Shown here: one piece after another, positions 15,985-24,826 of the stretch
How the letters are laid out: each line of letters starts with the position of its first letter
Position numbering within the stretch: the stretch's first letter is position 1
DNA from: CAVZVW01 sp963778845
GTDB lineage: Bacteria > Actinomycetota > Actinomycetes > Actinomycetales > Kineosporiaceae
Length of the DNA stretch: 36,097 bases
Reading direction: 5' to 3'
Assembly (NCBI GenBank): GCA_963778845.1
Contig: CAVZVW010000003.1
Location: forward strand, 1-36,097
Notes under the pieces: generated by a model
Databases searched by the model: none
What the model was told of the DNA's origin: nothing
Seen by the model: only the letters and a program-made list of their open reading frames with translations
Translations under genes and position numbers: made by a program

Positions 15985-17508
15985 TCAGGCGGCGCCGGTG
16001 TTGTGGGTGGAGGCCGCGGGGGGGTGGGCTGGGGGTCCGGTTTCGGGTGGTGGGGCGTGGGTGTCGGTGGGGGTGGGCCAGTCGTGGGGGTCGGTGGGGT
16101 AGGTGTGCCCGGTCGGGGTGGTCCAGGTGAGGCGGCCGTGGTCGTCTTGGTCCAGCCGCCAGCGGGTGTGGGTCTTCAGCCGGTGGTGTCGTCGGCACAG
16201 GCAGGCCAGGTTGGTCAGGGTGGTCTGGCCCTGCGGGTAGGCCAGGGTGTGGTCGAGGTCGCACTGGTGGGCCGGTCGCCGGCAGCCGGGGAAGCGGCAG
16301 GTCCGGTCGCGGACCGCGACCAGCTCAGCCAGCCAGGGCGGGGGCCGGTAGGTCGCGGTGGTGGTGGCGGCCGCGGTGGCCTCGCCACCCACCCCGATCA
16401 GCCGCCAGGCCGCTCCCGCGGCCAGTGCCCGCAGGGCCGCCGCCCGGGCCACCTGGGCGGCCACCGGGCCCTGCATCGCCAGCTCACCGGGTGCGGTCCC
16501 GCCGGTCAGCAGGGTGTCGAAGGGCACGGTGATGTTCACCAACGCCCCCAACCGGGCCCGCCCCCCACCGGCCCGGGTCGCACCCGCCCGGGTCGCACCG
16601 GCACCGGACCCGGCAGCGGCACCGCTGGTCTGGCCCGTCCCACCACCGGTCTGGCCCGTGCCTGCGGGCAGGCCGGTGCTCGTGGTGGCCTCCTCGCAGA
16701 GCAGGTCGACGAACACATCGGCGCGGGCCTCATCGATCGTGCGAACCGCCCCTCGACCCTGACCAGTCTGGTCGGTGGGGCTGGTGTCGGTGGGGGTGGG
16801 GGTGTCGGTGAGGTGGTGGGCCAGGTCGCTGAGGTGGGCCCACGCGCAGGTGGCCTCATCCGCGCCCAGGACCGCACCCAGCTCGCTCATCCCCTGCCCC
16901 AGCGGGCGCAGCCACACCCGCCGACCCCGCCGCGCCCGGGCGTGGGCCCTACCCGCCGCGGCCGGGTCGGCGGCCAGCACCGCGGCCCGCACCCGGTGCG
17001 CCAACCGCCCCCACGTCCAGGTCCGCGCCCGCGGCAGCAGCTCGGCGACCACCCGCGCGGCCACCTGCGGGGCCAGCACCGCGGTCTCCTCCACCAGCAG
17101 CCCCGCCCGCGAGACATCGGTGCGGCCCTCGGCCAGGGCCACCCCCAGCATCGGCAGGTGCCCGTGCACCGCCAACGCCAACCCCACCCGCCGGCACGCC
17201 GCGGCCACCGACACCCCCAACGCCGCGGCCACCTCCTCCGGCAGGCACTCCCACACGGTGTCCTCGCCGGCATAGTCGGGCACCCGCGCCCGCGCGTAGG
17301 CCAGCCGGGCCTCCTCCCGCCGCCCCAGCTCCGCGACCACCTCCAGCCCGGCCAGCTCCACGCGGGCCTTGAGCAGCTCCAACCCCTGCAACCGGGCCAC
17401 CAACCCATGATCACTCGTGTCCGCGCACACCACCGCGGCGTCCACCCCCGCGTCCAACGCGGCGGCCAACCCGGACAACCCGGCCGGCCACGCCTCGACG
17501 TCGAACAT
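15985..17508 (-). CDS. DUF222 / 13E12-type HNH endonuclease
   Basis: A 507-residue protein. The N-terminal two thirds is DUF222, the domain of the mycobacterial 13E12 repeat family: ELLKARVELAGLEVVAEL, then LGVSVAAACRRVGLALAV, then WGRLAHRVRAAV. A Gly/Thr/Arg low-complexity insertion (GATRAGATRAGGGRARLG) lies near 315-335. The C-terminal HNH module at 399-447 (VRDRTCRFPGCRRPAHQCDLDH...TNLACLCRRHH) has two Cys pairs for zinc and the D-H core. The tail after 450 is Pro/Thr/His-rich and probably disordered. Start ATG 17508 follows a G-rich site. A perfect SOS box lies 12 bases upstream of the start codon, so the gene should be repressed by LexA and induced by DNA damage. Biological role of the family is not established. 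Confidence 0.93.
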   Translation of the reverse strand: MFDVEAWPAGLSGLAAALDAGVDAAVVCADTSDHGLVARLQGLELLKARVELAGLEVVAELGRREEARLAYARARVPDYAGEDTVWECLPEEVAAALGVSVAAACRRVGLALAVHGHLPMLGVALAEGRTDVSRAGLLVEETAVLAPQVAARVVAELLPRARTWTWGRLAHRVRAAVLAADPAAAGRAHARARRGRRVWLRPLGQGMSELGAVLGADEATCAWAHLSDLAHHLTDTPTPTDTSPTDQTGQGRGAVRTIDEARADVFVDLLCEEATTSTGLPAGTGQTGGGTGQTSGAAAGSGAGATRAGATRAGGGRARLGALVNITVPFDTLLTGGTAPGELAMQGPVAAQVARAAALRALAAGAAWRLIGVGGEATAAATTTATYRPPPWLAELVAVRDRTCRFPGCRRPAHQCDLDHTLAYPQGQTTLTNLACLCRRHHRLKTHTRWRLDQDDHGRLTWTTPTGHTYPTDPHDWPTPTDTHAPPPETGPPAHPPAASTHNTGAA

Positions 17509-17520
17509 CCCCCCACCCTA

Positions 17521-17536
17521 TCGAACACCAGTTCGA
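17521..17536. promoter_or_regulatory. LexA-binding SOS box
   Basis: TCGAACACCAGTTCGA is an exact match to the actinobacterial SOS box consensus TCGAAC-N4-GTTCGA, a perfect dyad with a four-base centre. It sits 12 bases before the start codon of the HNH gene at 17508, in the position expected to block transcription. Confidence 0.9.
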
Positions 17537-17641
17537 CCAACAACCCACCAGTCCCCCACCTGTGGACGAAACCCCTTGCAGCACAACGGAAGGCCCCGAC
17601 AGGGGCGCGTCGGCCACGCGGCATCGACCATGTTCCCGTCG

Positions 17642-19270
17642 TCAGCGGGGGGCCTCGCCGTCCCACGTCGTGGGGGTGACCCCGGCCTCTCGGAGCCGGA
17701 ACTTCTCGACCTTCTGCGTCGGCGTCCTCGGCAGCTCGGCAACGAACTCGATGTAGCGGGGGACGGCGTGCTGTGCCCCGTTGCGTCGGCAGTGCTCAGC
17801 GAGCGCATCCGCGTGCAGAGCCTGTCCGGGCCTGAGGACCACGCACACCTTCACGTCCTCCTCCATGAGCTCGCTCGGCACCCCGATCGCGGCCGCCTGC
17901 AGCACCGCCGGATGGCTCTCGACCACCTGCTCCACCTCGTACGCCGAGATGTTCTCCCCACGCCGGCGGATGGCGTCCTTGGCGCGGCCGGCGAACGTGA
18001 GGTAGCCGTCGGCGTCCAGGCTCCCCAGGTCGCCGGTGTGGAACCAGCCATCCCGGAACGCCTCCGCGGTCGCCTCCGGCATGCCGTAGTACTCCGTCAT
18101 CACCAAGCCCGGCTCACGTCCCCGCACCAGGATCTCCCCGAGCAGGCCTGCTCCCACCAGCACGCCCGCGGCGTCGGCGACCGCCACCTCGAACTGCGGG
18201 ATCACCCGGCCGCACGACCCGGGCCTCGGCGGCGCATCAAGGGGGTCGTACACCGGAATGCCGGCGTCGGTGAGCCCGTACACCTCGTAGATCGGGACGC
18301 CGAAGCGCTCCTCCCAGCCCGTCCTCCAGTCCGGCATGGGGACCCCCCAGGCGAGCCGGACGACGTGGCGCCGGTCGTCGTCCGAGGCGGGCTGCTTCCA
18401 CAGCAGCGTGAGGGTGGCGCCCATGAAGTTGAACACCGTCGCGCCGTACCTGCGCACGTCGTCCCAGAACCCCGAGACGCTGAAGCGGCGCGCGATGGCC
18501 GCCGTCCCTCCCACGGACAACGCGGCGACCAGAGTCAGCGTCGCGGCGTCGATGTGGAACAGAGGGAAGGGGCTGTAGAGGACGTCGTGCGCCGTGAGCC
18601 GGAAGTTCTCGGCGTGCAGCTGAGCCTGGCGAACCACGTACCGGTTCGAGAGGACGCACGCCTTGGACACCCCGGTGGTCCCCGACGTGAAGAGCATCAG
18701 CGCCGGCGCGAGGTCGTCCACGCCCTCGATCCGGGCCGCGCCCGGGCCGCTCGCGAGAGCCAGGCCCTCGAACGGCAGAAGGCGGGCGTCCGCCACGGCC
18801 GCCCCCGCGGCGAGACCTCCGCGGACGACGACCGTGCCCCGCACCGCCCCCCGAGTCGTCCCCCGAGTCGACGCCTCGCCCAGCACCTCGGCCAGCACCG
18901 GGAGCAGGTCGTGGTCGACGACGACGACCCGGGCGCCGGCGACCGACAGCGTGTGCGCGAGACCGCGGCCCTGGAGGGCAGTGTTGACGGGCACATAGAC
19001 CGCACCAAGCCACGCGAGGGAGAACCACGTGAGGACGGCGTCCGCACTGTTGTGCAGCAACGACACGACGCGGTCCCCGGCGCCGACCCCCAGCCCGGCG
19101 AAGCCGGCAGCCAGCCGTGCTGCGCCGTCCCGCACCTGGGCGTAGGTGAGGTCGCCCGTGTCGGTGCGCAGGAGGACGGCGTCCGGTGTCTCCTGCGCAC
19201 CGACCGCGAGCAGGTCGGCCAGGACCGTGGTGGTGGCCTCGGGCGAGGCCGGCGCGGCGTCGCTCCTCAT
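17642..19270 (-). CDS. AMP-dependent acyl-CoA synthetase/ligase
   Basis: A 542-residue member of the adenylate-forming ANL family, which activates a carboxylic acid with ATP to an acyl-AMP and then transfers it to CoA. Core motifs: phosphate loop LMLFTSGTTGVSKAC (191-205), YGLTDAG, WFHTGDLG, hinge GRAKDAIRRRGENIS and the catalytic lysine in PTQKVEKFR near the end. Length and the RRRGENIS form suggest the CaiC/crotonobetaine-type or related small-acid ligases, but the acid cannot be predicted. Start ATG 19270 overlaps the stop of the amidohydrolase gene as ATGA, so the two are translationally coupled. It is last in the TetR, amidohydrolase, ligase operon and likely works on the product of the preceding step. 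Confidence 0.95.
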   Translation of the reverse strand: MRSDAAPASPEATTTVLADLLAVGAQETPDAVLLRTDTGDLTYAQVRDGAARLAAGFAGLGVGAGDRVVSLLHNSADAVLTWFSLAWLGAVYVPVNTALQGRGLAHTLSVAGARVVVVDHDLLPVLAEVLGEASTRGTTRGAVRGTVVVRGGLAAGAAVADARLLPFEGLALASGPGAARIEGVDDLAPALMLFTSGTTGVSKACVLSNRYVVRQAQLHAENFRLTAHDVLYSPFPLFHIDAATLTLVAALSVGGTAAIARRFSVSGFWDDVRRYGATVFNFMGATLTLLWKQPASDDDRRHVVRLAWGVPMPDWRTGWEERFGVPIYEVYGLTDAGIPVYDPLDAPPRPGSCGRVIPQFEVAVADAAGVLVGAGLLGEILVRGREPGLVMTEYYGMPEATAEAFRDGWFHTGDLGSLDADGYLTFAGRAKDAIRRRGENISAYEVEQVVESHPAVLQAAAIGVPSELMEEDVKVCVVLRPGQALHADALAEHCRRNGAQHAVPRYIEFVAELPRTPTQKVEKFRLREAGVTPTTWDGEAPR

Positions 19271-20151
19271 GTGTCCGCCGGTGTCGCCCCGGCGGCGCCG
19301 AACCCGAACAGTGCTGCGGCGTTGTCGTGCAGAAGTGCGTCGAGGGCCGCGGTCGGCAGGCCGCTGTCGCGCCACTCGGCGAGGGCGCGCGCAGGCGTCA
19401 TGACCGGCCAGTCGCTGCCGTAGAGCACCTGCGAGCGCAGGACCGAGGGCATCATGCCGAAGAGCACGTCCCAGCCCGTGCCCGGCCGGGCGACGTACTT
19501 GGGGGCGAGCCCGCCGAACTCCAGGAACACCGTGGGATGACGCCGCGCGACCGCACACACCTCGGTGACCCAGGGCCAACCGGCGTGGCAGGCCACCAGC
19601 CGCAGGTCGGGGAAGTCGCAGGCCACCTGGTCGAGCAGCTCGGGCCGCTCGTGACGCAGAGGATGCATGCGGGAGTAGGTGATCCCGGTGTGGACCGCGA
19701 CGACGAGGCCGAGGTCCTCGGCGCGCGAGTACATCGGGTACAGGGCACGGGAGTCGATGTCCAGACCGAAGAACGCGGGTTGGACGGCGACGCCGACCAG
19801 CCCGGCCGCGGCGACGTCCGCCACCTGGTGCGCCGCTCGGGTGGGGCGCACGTGCTCGAGGTCCACAGTGCCAACCCCTCGGAAGCGGGTGGGGTGGTCG
19901 GCCACGACGACGGCGACGGCCTCGTTGAGCGCGTCCGCGGACTCCCCGCCTTCGGACTCCGCATGCATGACTGCCTGGGCGACACCCTCCGCATCCATCT
20001 GCCCCAGCAGGTCCTCGAGCGTGCCGGCGTTCATCTTCTCGGTGAGGTTGAGCACACGGTCGTACTGAGCCGTCTGCAGCGGGGGAGCCTGGTAGGTCGC
20101 GCGCTGGCGCAGGTGCTGCGGCAGGCGCACTCGGGCGTCGATCACCGTCAT
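19267..20151 (-). CDS. Amidohydrolase_2 family protein lacking the HxH motif
   Basis: A 294-residue protein of the amidohydrolase_2 (ACMSD-like) TIM-barrel family, whose members hydrolyse or decarboxylate cyclic and carboxylated substrates. Recognisable barrel positions are H154 in VVAVHTG, H189 in LVACHAGWPW and D247 in LYGSDWPV. The first strand, which in this family usually supplies the metal-binding HxH (as in IDAHAH), reads IDARVRLP, so two metal ligands are missing. It may bind metal differently or be metal-independent. Start ATG 20151 has an AGGAGG eight bases upstream. It lies 19 bases after the TetR gene and overlaps the acyl-CoA ligase gene, placing it in one catabolic unit. Substrate unknown. 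Confidence 0.85.
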   Translation of the reverse strand: MTVIDARVRLPQHLRQRATYQAPPLQTAQYDRVLNLTEKMNAGTLEDLLGQMDAEGVAQAVMHAESEGGESADALNEAVAVVVADHPTRFRGVGTVDLEHVRPTRAAHQVADVAAAGLVGVAVQPAFFGLDIDSRALYPMYSRAEDLGLVVAVHTGITYSRMHPLRHERPELLDQVACDFPDLRLVACHAGWPWVTEVCAVARRHPTVFLEFGGLAPKYVARPGTGWDVLFGMMPSVLRSQVLYGSDWPVMTPARALAEWRDSGLPTAALDALLHDNAAALFGFGAAGATPADT

Positions 20152-20170
20152 GGCGGGCCTCCTCGGGTGG

Positions 20171-20794
20171 TCAGGACGGTTCGCAGGGCAGGTGCGTGGG
20201 CGGCGTCCACACCGTCGACGGGACTGCGACGCGCGCGCCGACCAGCCGGAAGGCCAGGTCGGCGAAGCGGTCGGCGAGCGTGGGGATCGTCAGGCGGCCT
20301 GCCGGGTCGTACCAGCGCGAGACGCCGTTGCACATCTCCAGGAGGGCCAGACGGGTGACGCCGGCGTCGGTGAGGTCGAAGGCGCCCGTTCGTGCGCCGT
20401 CCTCCATCGTGGCCTGGACGAGCCCGTCGTAGGCGTCGCGCAGCTCCATCACCGCGGCGCGGTGCTGTGCGCTCAGGGCCCGGACCTCGGAGTCGGTGAC
20501 CTGCGCCGTGCGCGGGTTGGCTGCACTGAGGCCGATGTGGGCGCGCACGATCCCGGCCAGCCGCGCGGCGGGGTCGGGCGCGGCGTCGCAGGCCGCGCGG
20601 GCGCCGTCCAGCAGGTTCTGCAGACACACGGTCATGACGCCGAGCAGCAGGTCGTCCTTGCTGCCCGCGTAGTGGTAGAGCACCCCGGAGGTCAGCCCGA
20701 CCTCGCGGCCGATGTCGCGGATGCCGGTCGCTGCGAAACCGCGCGCGGCGAAGAGCTTCACCGCGGCCTGCTGGAGCTCGGCGAGGCTGCTCAT
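20171..20794 (-). CDS. TetR/AcrR family transcriptional regulator
   Basis: A 207-residue TetR-type repressor. The helix-turn-helix lies at about 17-48: FAARGFAATGIRDIGREVGLTSGVLYHYAGSKDDLL, close to the family consensus. The all-helical C-terminal part would bind a ligand, probably an acyl-CoA or aromatic effector given the downstream enzymes. It is the first gene of the operon TetR, amidohydrolase, acyl-CoA ligase. An 18-base perfect palindrome, 39 bases upstream of its start, is the obvious candidate operator, predicting autoregulation and control of the whole operon. Start ATG 20794; ribosome-binding site weak. Confidence 0.95.
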   Translation of the reverse strand: MSSLAELQQAAVKLFAARGFAATGIRDIGREVGLTSGVLYHYAGSKDDLLLGVMTVCLQNLLDGARAACDAAPDPAARLAGIVRAHIGLSAANPRTAQVTDSEVRALSAQHRAAVMELRDAYDGLVQATMEDGARTGAFDLTDAGVTRLALLEMCNGVSRWYDPAGRLTIPTLADRFADLAFRLVGARVAVPSTVWTPPTHLPCEPS

Positions 20795-20832
20795 CCGCTG
20801 TCCCGACCTCGTCTGCGGCCCGTTGGCGTCAT

Positions 20833-20850
20833 TGATCGATCGATCGATCA
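20833..20850. promoter_or_regulatory. 18-bp perfect palindrome, candidate TetR operator
   Basis: TGATCGATCGATCGATCA is fully self-complementary. It lies 38 bases upstream of the TetR start and 38 bases before the end of the flavoprotein gene region, and is unusually AT-rich for this DNA. Size and location fit a TetR-family autoregulatory site. The internal GATC/CGAT repeats mean part of the symmetry could be coincidental repetition. Confidence 0.6.
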
Positions 20851-20887
20851 GTTGCTGACCAACCCTCTCAGGCCGCCTGCGTGGAGG

Positions 20888-22354
20888 TCAAGCGGTGGCC
20901 AGACTGTCCCAGACGCGGTTGCCGCCTCGGACGCCGAGCCTTTCGGCAATCACCGCGACCATCCGGTCCGCCGAACGCACCGCGCCGTCGGAGTGGCTGC
21001 ACTCGGTCGTGTCGCCTCCGATGTGCACCCGGCCGTGGGGCGCGCGCAGGGCGGCGGCGAGGGCGTCGAAGCGGCACCTGCGCCGGCGAACGGGCCAGTA
21101 GGCCACTGCCGCCGGGTAGTCGAACGCCCGGGCATCGGTCACGAGCCGCGAGACCCCTGGCAGGAGCGGCGCGGGTCGCCCTCCGCGCACGGGCGAGGCC
21201 GACAGGTGCTCGAGATGACCGGCGGCACGGCTGATGATCGCCTCGGTGGGCGCGCCGTTGAGCGCCCGCGCGTGACGGCCGTGCAGGAGCATGGTCAGCA
21301 CGAGGTCGCGTCCGTCCAGGCCCTCCACAGGCGCTCCCCCGCCGAGGTAGATGCACCCTGCCGGCCCGTCAGACAGCAGAGTGAACAGTCCTGGCCCGTA
21401 GGACGACCACAGCTGCCGAGCCTCCGCCCGCAGGCGAAGGACCACCTTGACGTAGCTGCCTGCTGCTGCCGACTGCAGCGCGGTGCGGGCCGCGGCTGCA
21501 GGGCCCGGTCGCAGGTCGACGTGTCGCAGTGACCACGAGGGCAGCGTGAGCACGACCTGCTCGCAGCGCGTGACGTGAATGGCGCCGCCGGCGCCGCGGT
21601 GGCGCACCTCGACGTGGCCGCCACGGTCGTCCACGCGAGTCACGTTCGCGCGGGTCTGCACGCGGCCGTTCGGGAGCCTGGCCACCAATGCCTCGACGAG
21701 CCGGTCGTTGCCTCCGGCCACGTGGGCGTTGGCCTCGCCGAACCCTTCAGCGGTGTCGAGGAACGGCCGGAGCTCGGCGATGCCGTCGAGGGCGCTGATC
21801 TGGTCCCATTCGACGGCGGTCTCGGACTCGACGACGAGCCGGACCCACTCCGCCACCCGCTGGGCCCGCACCGTGGCTGTCACGAACGAGCGCATGCTTG
21901 TGCGGGCCAGACGTGCCAGAGGCGACCCCGCGGTCACGGCCGGGTCGGGCCGCCCCGCAAGCCGCCGGAGGACGCTTCCGGCCAAGGCGTCCCATGCCAG
22001 GTAGGCGCCCCGCTCGGCCGGGTCGAACAGCCCGCGGAGGTAGGAGTCGCGCTCGCCCTCTCCCTGGTACTGGCACAGGTCGCCCTGAAGGACCACGGAG
22101 GAGTGAGCTCGATCCTCCACCAGGGGCAGTCCCAGCTCTCGCAGCAGCGGGTATGCGGGGCTGCTCTGCCAGAACTCCTCCATGTGCGCCTCGGCTGTCA
22201 CGCCGTCGGGGAACGTGATGGTCTGGATCCGCCCGCCGAGGCGCGGCTGCGCCTCGAGCACCAGGCTGTCGATCCCGTGCTTGTGCAAGCCGTATGCGGT
22301 GGTCAGCCCGGCCAGGCCGCCCCCCACCACGACGACCGGGACGTCGATCCTCAT
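20888..22354 (-). CDS. FAD-dependent amine-oxidase-like flavoprotein
   Basis: A 488-residue flavoprotein of the amine oxidase/phytoene-desaturase superfamily. The dinucleotide-binding motif is VVVGGGLAGLTTAYGL (8-23) with the ribose-binding acid E34 in LVLEAQPRLGGR, whose LGGR end is also diagnostic. Near the C-terminus, GRVHIGGDTTECS is the second FAD-contact motif. Start ATG 22354 has a GAGGAG four bases upstream; the longer frame to 22459 is low-complexity. The family oxidises C-N or C-C bonds of amines, carotenoid precursors or lipids; the particular substrate is not evident. It is transcribed in the same direction as the 443-residue gene 136 bases upstream, and 93 bases separate its end from the TetR gene. 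Confidence 0.9.
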   Translation of the reverse strand: MRIDVPVVVVGGGLAGLTTAYGLHKHGIDSLVLEAQPRLGGRIQTITFPDGVTAEAHMEEFWQSSPAYPLLRELGLPLVEDRAHSSVVLQGDLCQYQGEGERDSYLRGLFDPAERGAYLAWDALAGSVLRRLAGRPDPAVTAGSPLARLARTSMRSFVTATVRAQRVAEWVRLVVESETAVEWDQISALDGIAELRPFLDTAEGFGEANAHVAGGNDRLVEALVARLPNGRVQTRANVTRVDDRGGHVEVRHRGAGGAIHVTRCEQVVLTLPSWSLRHVDLRPGPAAAARTALQSAAAGSYVKVVLRLRAEARQLWSSYGPGLFTLLSDGPAGCIYLGGGAPVEGLDGRDLVLTMLLHGRHARALNGAPTEAIISRAAGHLEHLSASPVRGGRPAPLLPGVSRLVTDARAFDYPAAVAYWPVRRRRCRFDALAAALRAPHGRVHIGGDTTECSHSDGAVRSADRMVAVIAERLGVRGGNRVWDSLATA

Positions 22355-22490
22355 GGCGCTCCTCGCGTCGGTCGGCAGGCGTCCGCGGGAGGTGCGAGCG
22401 TCTCGGTTGGGGGAGCGACGAACGGGGGTGCCAGATACGCCGGCCCGGCCGCAGATCATGGGCCGACGTGCGGCAGTGCTGGGGCGTCCT

Positions 22491-23822
22491 TCAGTGCTGG
22501 GGTGCCGCAGCGCCCGGCTTGCGTTCCATCTTGTAGTGGAGCACCAGGAAGGGGATGCCGAAGACGGCGAAGGCGTGCTCGGCGCGCAGCCGGCCGGCGT
22601 CGTCCACGTGCACGTCGAGCCGCTCCGCGAAGCCGTGGACGGCCAGCGTGGTCAGGCTGCGGTCGTCGGGGTCGATCACCGTCAGGTAGTGGCCGGGGTG
22701 GGGCAGGGTCCGGCTGTGGCTGGTGAGCACCAGCCCGCCCCCGGGGCGGGCTCGGGGGAGAAGGGTCGCGGTGAAGCTCCCGTTCGGCACGGGGAAGCCG
22801 ACGCTGACGTACCCGCGACCCTCGTGCCGGTACGTGGTGTAGATGCCGACGTAGATGGGCTCGTCGGTGTCGGCGTAGGAACGGATCCATCCGCGCACGG
22901 TGGCGGGCGCGCCGTCCGCGTCGCCGGGGACGACGATCGTGTCGATCCGCCCGCGCACGCCGCGCTGCGCCTGCCGCTGGTTCATCGGGACGTTCGCCTG
23001 TCCGAGCGGCCGGGCCAGCGCGGTGCGGTAGAGCAGGTAGCCGGGCAGCACCCAGGCCCGCCACTGCGGGACGATGTCGAGGGTGAAGCGGGTCGTCCGC
23101 TCGTAGAACTCCCGCACGAGCGGGTGCGCCGCGCTCGGGTCGAAGTCCGGGCCCGCCAGATCGTCGAGTGAGGCGACGATGCCGACCTCTTGGGCGTCGG
23201 CGGTGTACGCGCCGCCGAGCAGGTGTGCCAGCTCCTCGACGTATCCGGTGCCGACGTAGGGCGAGCGCGCCTCGAGCGGGACGACGAACGGCAGGTCCGC
23301 AGCGGCCGCCCCCTCGGCGAGCAGGCTCACCTGCGGGTCCCGGAAGGCCGAGGCCGAGACCAGCCGGTAGGTCAGCATCGTCGCTGCCGCGACCGCCGCC
23401 GGAGGGGTGGCGGCACCGCCGCGCACGGCGTGACGGCGCGCCGCCTCGCCGACGAGCACGCCGATCGCAGGGCCCAGTGCGACCTTCTGCGGTCGTGCGC
23501 CGAGCGTGCCCGCGACCATGCCCGTGAGTGTCCCGATCGCCCGCGGTCCGGCGCCGGTGAGGCGGTTGACGGACCACCCCAGTGGCGCGGCGAGGGCCGT
23601 GCTCGCCGCCAGCCGACCCCAGAACGGCGGGATCTCGCCCGGACGCTGCCGGGCCTGCGCGAGCGCATCGACGCCCGCCAGGGCAAGGCCGCCCCCCACC
23701 GCGGCCCGCAGCGCCGACCGGCGGCCTCGCCCGGCCGCAAGGCTGGCCCCGGCAGCCGCCCCGATCAGAGCGGCGAAGCCGACATCCTGGATGCCGGGCC
23801 GGCGACGAGGGGCGACGTCCAC
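22491..23822 (-). CDS. Unrecognised protein with glycine-zipper N-terminal segments (443 aa)
   Basis: I do not recognise a family. The first 150 residues hold five short hydrophobic Gly/Ala-rich helices (for example GFAALIGAAAGASLAAG, AAVGGGLALAGVDALA, TLTGMVAGTLGA), resembling glycine-zipper or membrane-inserting segments. The rest is soluble in character with several conserved-looking stretches: FYERTTRFTLDIVPQWRAW, LARPLGQANVPMNQRQAQRGV, and a beta-rich C-terminus YVSVGFPVPNGSFTATLLPRA. The central phrase about VRGRIDTIVV suggests a lipid or polyketide-like binding domain, but this is a guess. Start GTG 23822. Upstream of the FAD oxidase gene and likely co-expressed, so it may deliver or hold that enzyme's hydrophobic substrate. 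Confidence 0.65.
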   Translation of the reverse strand: MDVAPRRRPGIQDVGFAALIGAAAGASLAAGRGRRSALRAAVGGGLALAGVDALAQARQRPGEIPPFWGRLAASTALAAPLGWSVNRLTGAGPRAIGTLTGMVAGTLGARPQKVALGPAIGVLVGEAARRHAVRGGAATPPAAVAAATMLTYRLVSASAFRDPQVSLLAEGAAAADLPFVVPLEARSPYVGTGYVEELAHLLGGAYTADAQEVGIVASLDDLAGPDFDPSAAHPLVREFYERTTRFTLDIVPQWRAWVLPGYLLYRTALARPLGQANVPMNQRQAQRGVRGRIDTIVVPGDADGAPATVRGWIRSYADTDEPIYVGIYTTYRHEGRGYVSVGFPVPNGSFTATLLPRARPGGGLVLTSHSRTLPHPGHYLTVIDPDDRSLTTLAVHGFAERLDVHVDDAGRLRAEHAFAVFGIPFLVLHYKMERKPGAAAPQH

Positions 23823-23957
23823 GCGGACGACGTTACGACAGCGCCGGCGAGCCTGCGTGGCGGAGGACAGGTGTGCTCGCTGTCAGCCATGGAGCGGGTC
23901 CTCGTGGTCGACGCCGGTGGTGAAGCGGTGAAGAAGAACGCGTTGTGTTGGGCGGGG

Positions 23958-24566
23958 TCAGGTGCCGGCGGGTGCCGGCAGGGGGCGGGTGGTGTCGGTG
24001 ATGTACAGGTCGGCACGGAACGCCTGCGAGAGCCGCTGATAGGCGGCCCAGGCCTCGGCGGGTGAGGTGACTTCCCCGGTGGTGAACCTGGCCTGCTGGT
24101 CGTCGTCCGGATCGGCTCTCCACCAGGCCAGCGCGCGGCGGTCGCCCTTCGCCGAGGTGATCAGAGCGCGGATCCGGGCATCCTGGTTCGCTCCCGAGTT
24201 CATCTCGAACAGGCAGGCCATGAAGCCCTGGTAGGCGGTGAACAGCGCGTCGGAGAACAACGGCTTGTTCGCGAACATCACCTCATCTACCCCCCGTTTC
24301 AGCTGCAGTGCTTGGTCGGGGGAGATCTCCTTCCAGCGGCCGACGAACGTGGCGAAACACAGCAGCTGGTTCAGCTTCGTGGCGACCAGGTCGAACACCG
24401 CGAGGCGGCGGGTGATCACCGCCTTGTTGGCCTCCTGGACCGCCTCGACCCGTCGCGTCCCCCGCGCCACCACCACTCCGAGCGCGACCACCGTGAGTGG
24501 GGTCAAGACGCCCACGACGAGCTTGGCTACCTCAACGCTGGTCCACCCACCATCGGCCGCCGCCAT
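23958..24566 (-). CDS. Single-pass membrane protein beside SIR2 gene
   Basis: A protein of about 202 residues with one N-terminal transmembrane helix (VAKLVVGVLTPLTVVALGVVVARG, about residues 14-36) followed by a cytosolic helical domain of 165 residues (RRLAVFDLVATKLNQLLCFATFVGRWKEI...FANKPLFSDALFTAYQGFMACLFEMNSG). No family recognised. Start chosen as ATG 24566 with GGGAG five bases upstream; GTG 24593 and ATG 24578 are alternatives. It is divergent from the SIR2 gene across a 260-base gap. Being next to a putative defence effector, it could be a second component, such as a membrane sensor or accessory effector, but co-occurrence was not tested. Confidence 0.7.
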   Translation of the reverse strand: MAAADGGWTSVEVAKLVVGVLTPLTVVALGVVVARGTRRVEAVQEANKAVITRRLAVFDLVATKLNQLLCFATFVGRWKEISPDQALQLKRGVDEVMFANKPLFSDALFTAYQGFMACLFEMNSGANQDARIRALITSAKGDRRALAWWRADPDDDQQARFTTGEVTSPAEAWAAYQRLSQAFRADLYITDTTRPLPAPAGT

Positions 24567-24826
24567 CACCGCTCCCATCACTCGTCGCACCACGCCATGA
24601 TCTGCGGCCGCCCGCCCCGCCGCATCTTGCGTCGTCGTGCCCTAGTCCGCACAGAGCCGAGCCAGGCGGACTGGCCGTCCCCCTGCTCGTCAACGACCAC
24701 GGTGCCGGCCCGGCGCCCAGATGGGCGCATCACCCGCCGCCGAGTGTTGGCGCGCACGGCTTGACTGCCGCCTGGACGAGCGGAAGCCTGCGTCAGCGGA
24801 AGCCGTCACGCGGGAGGTCGGTACGG

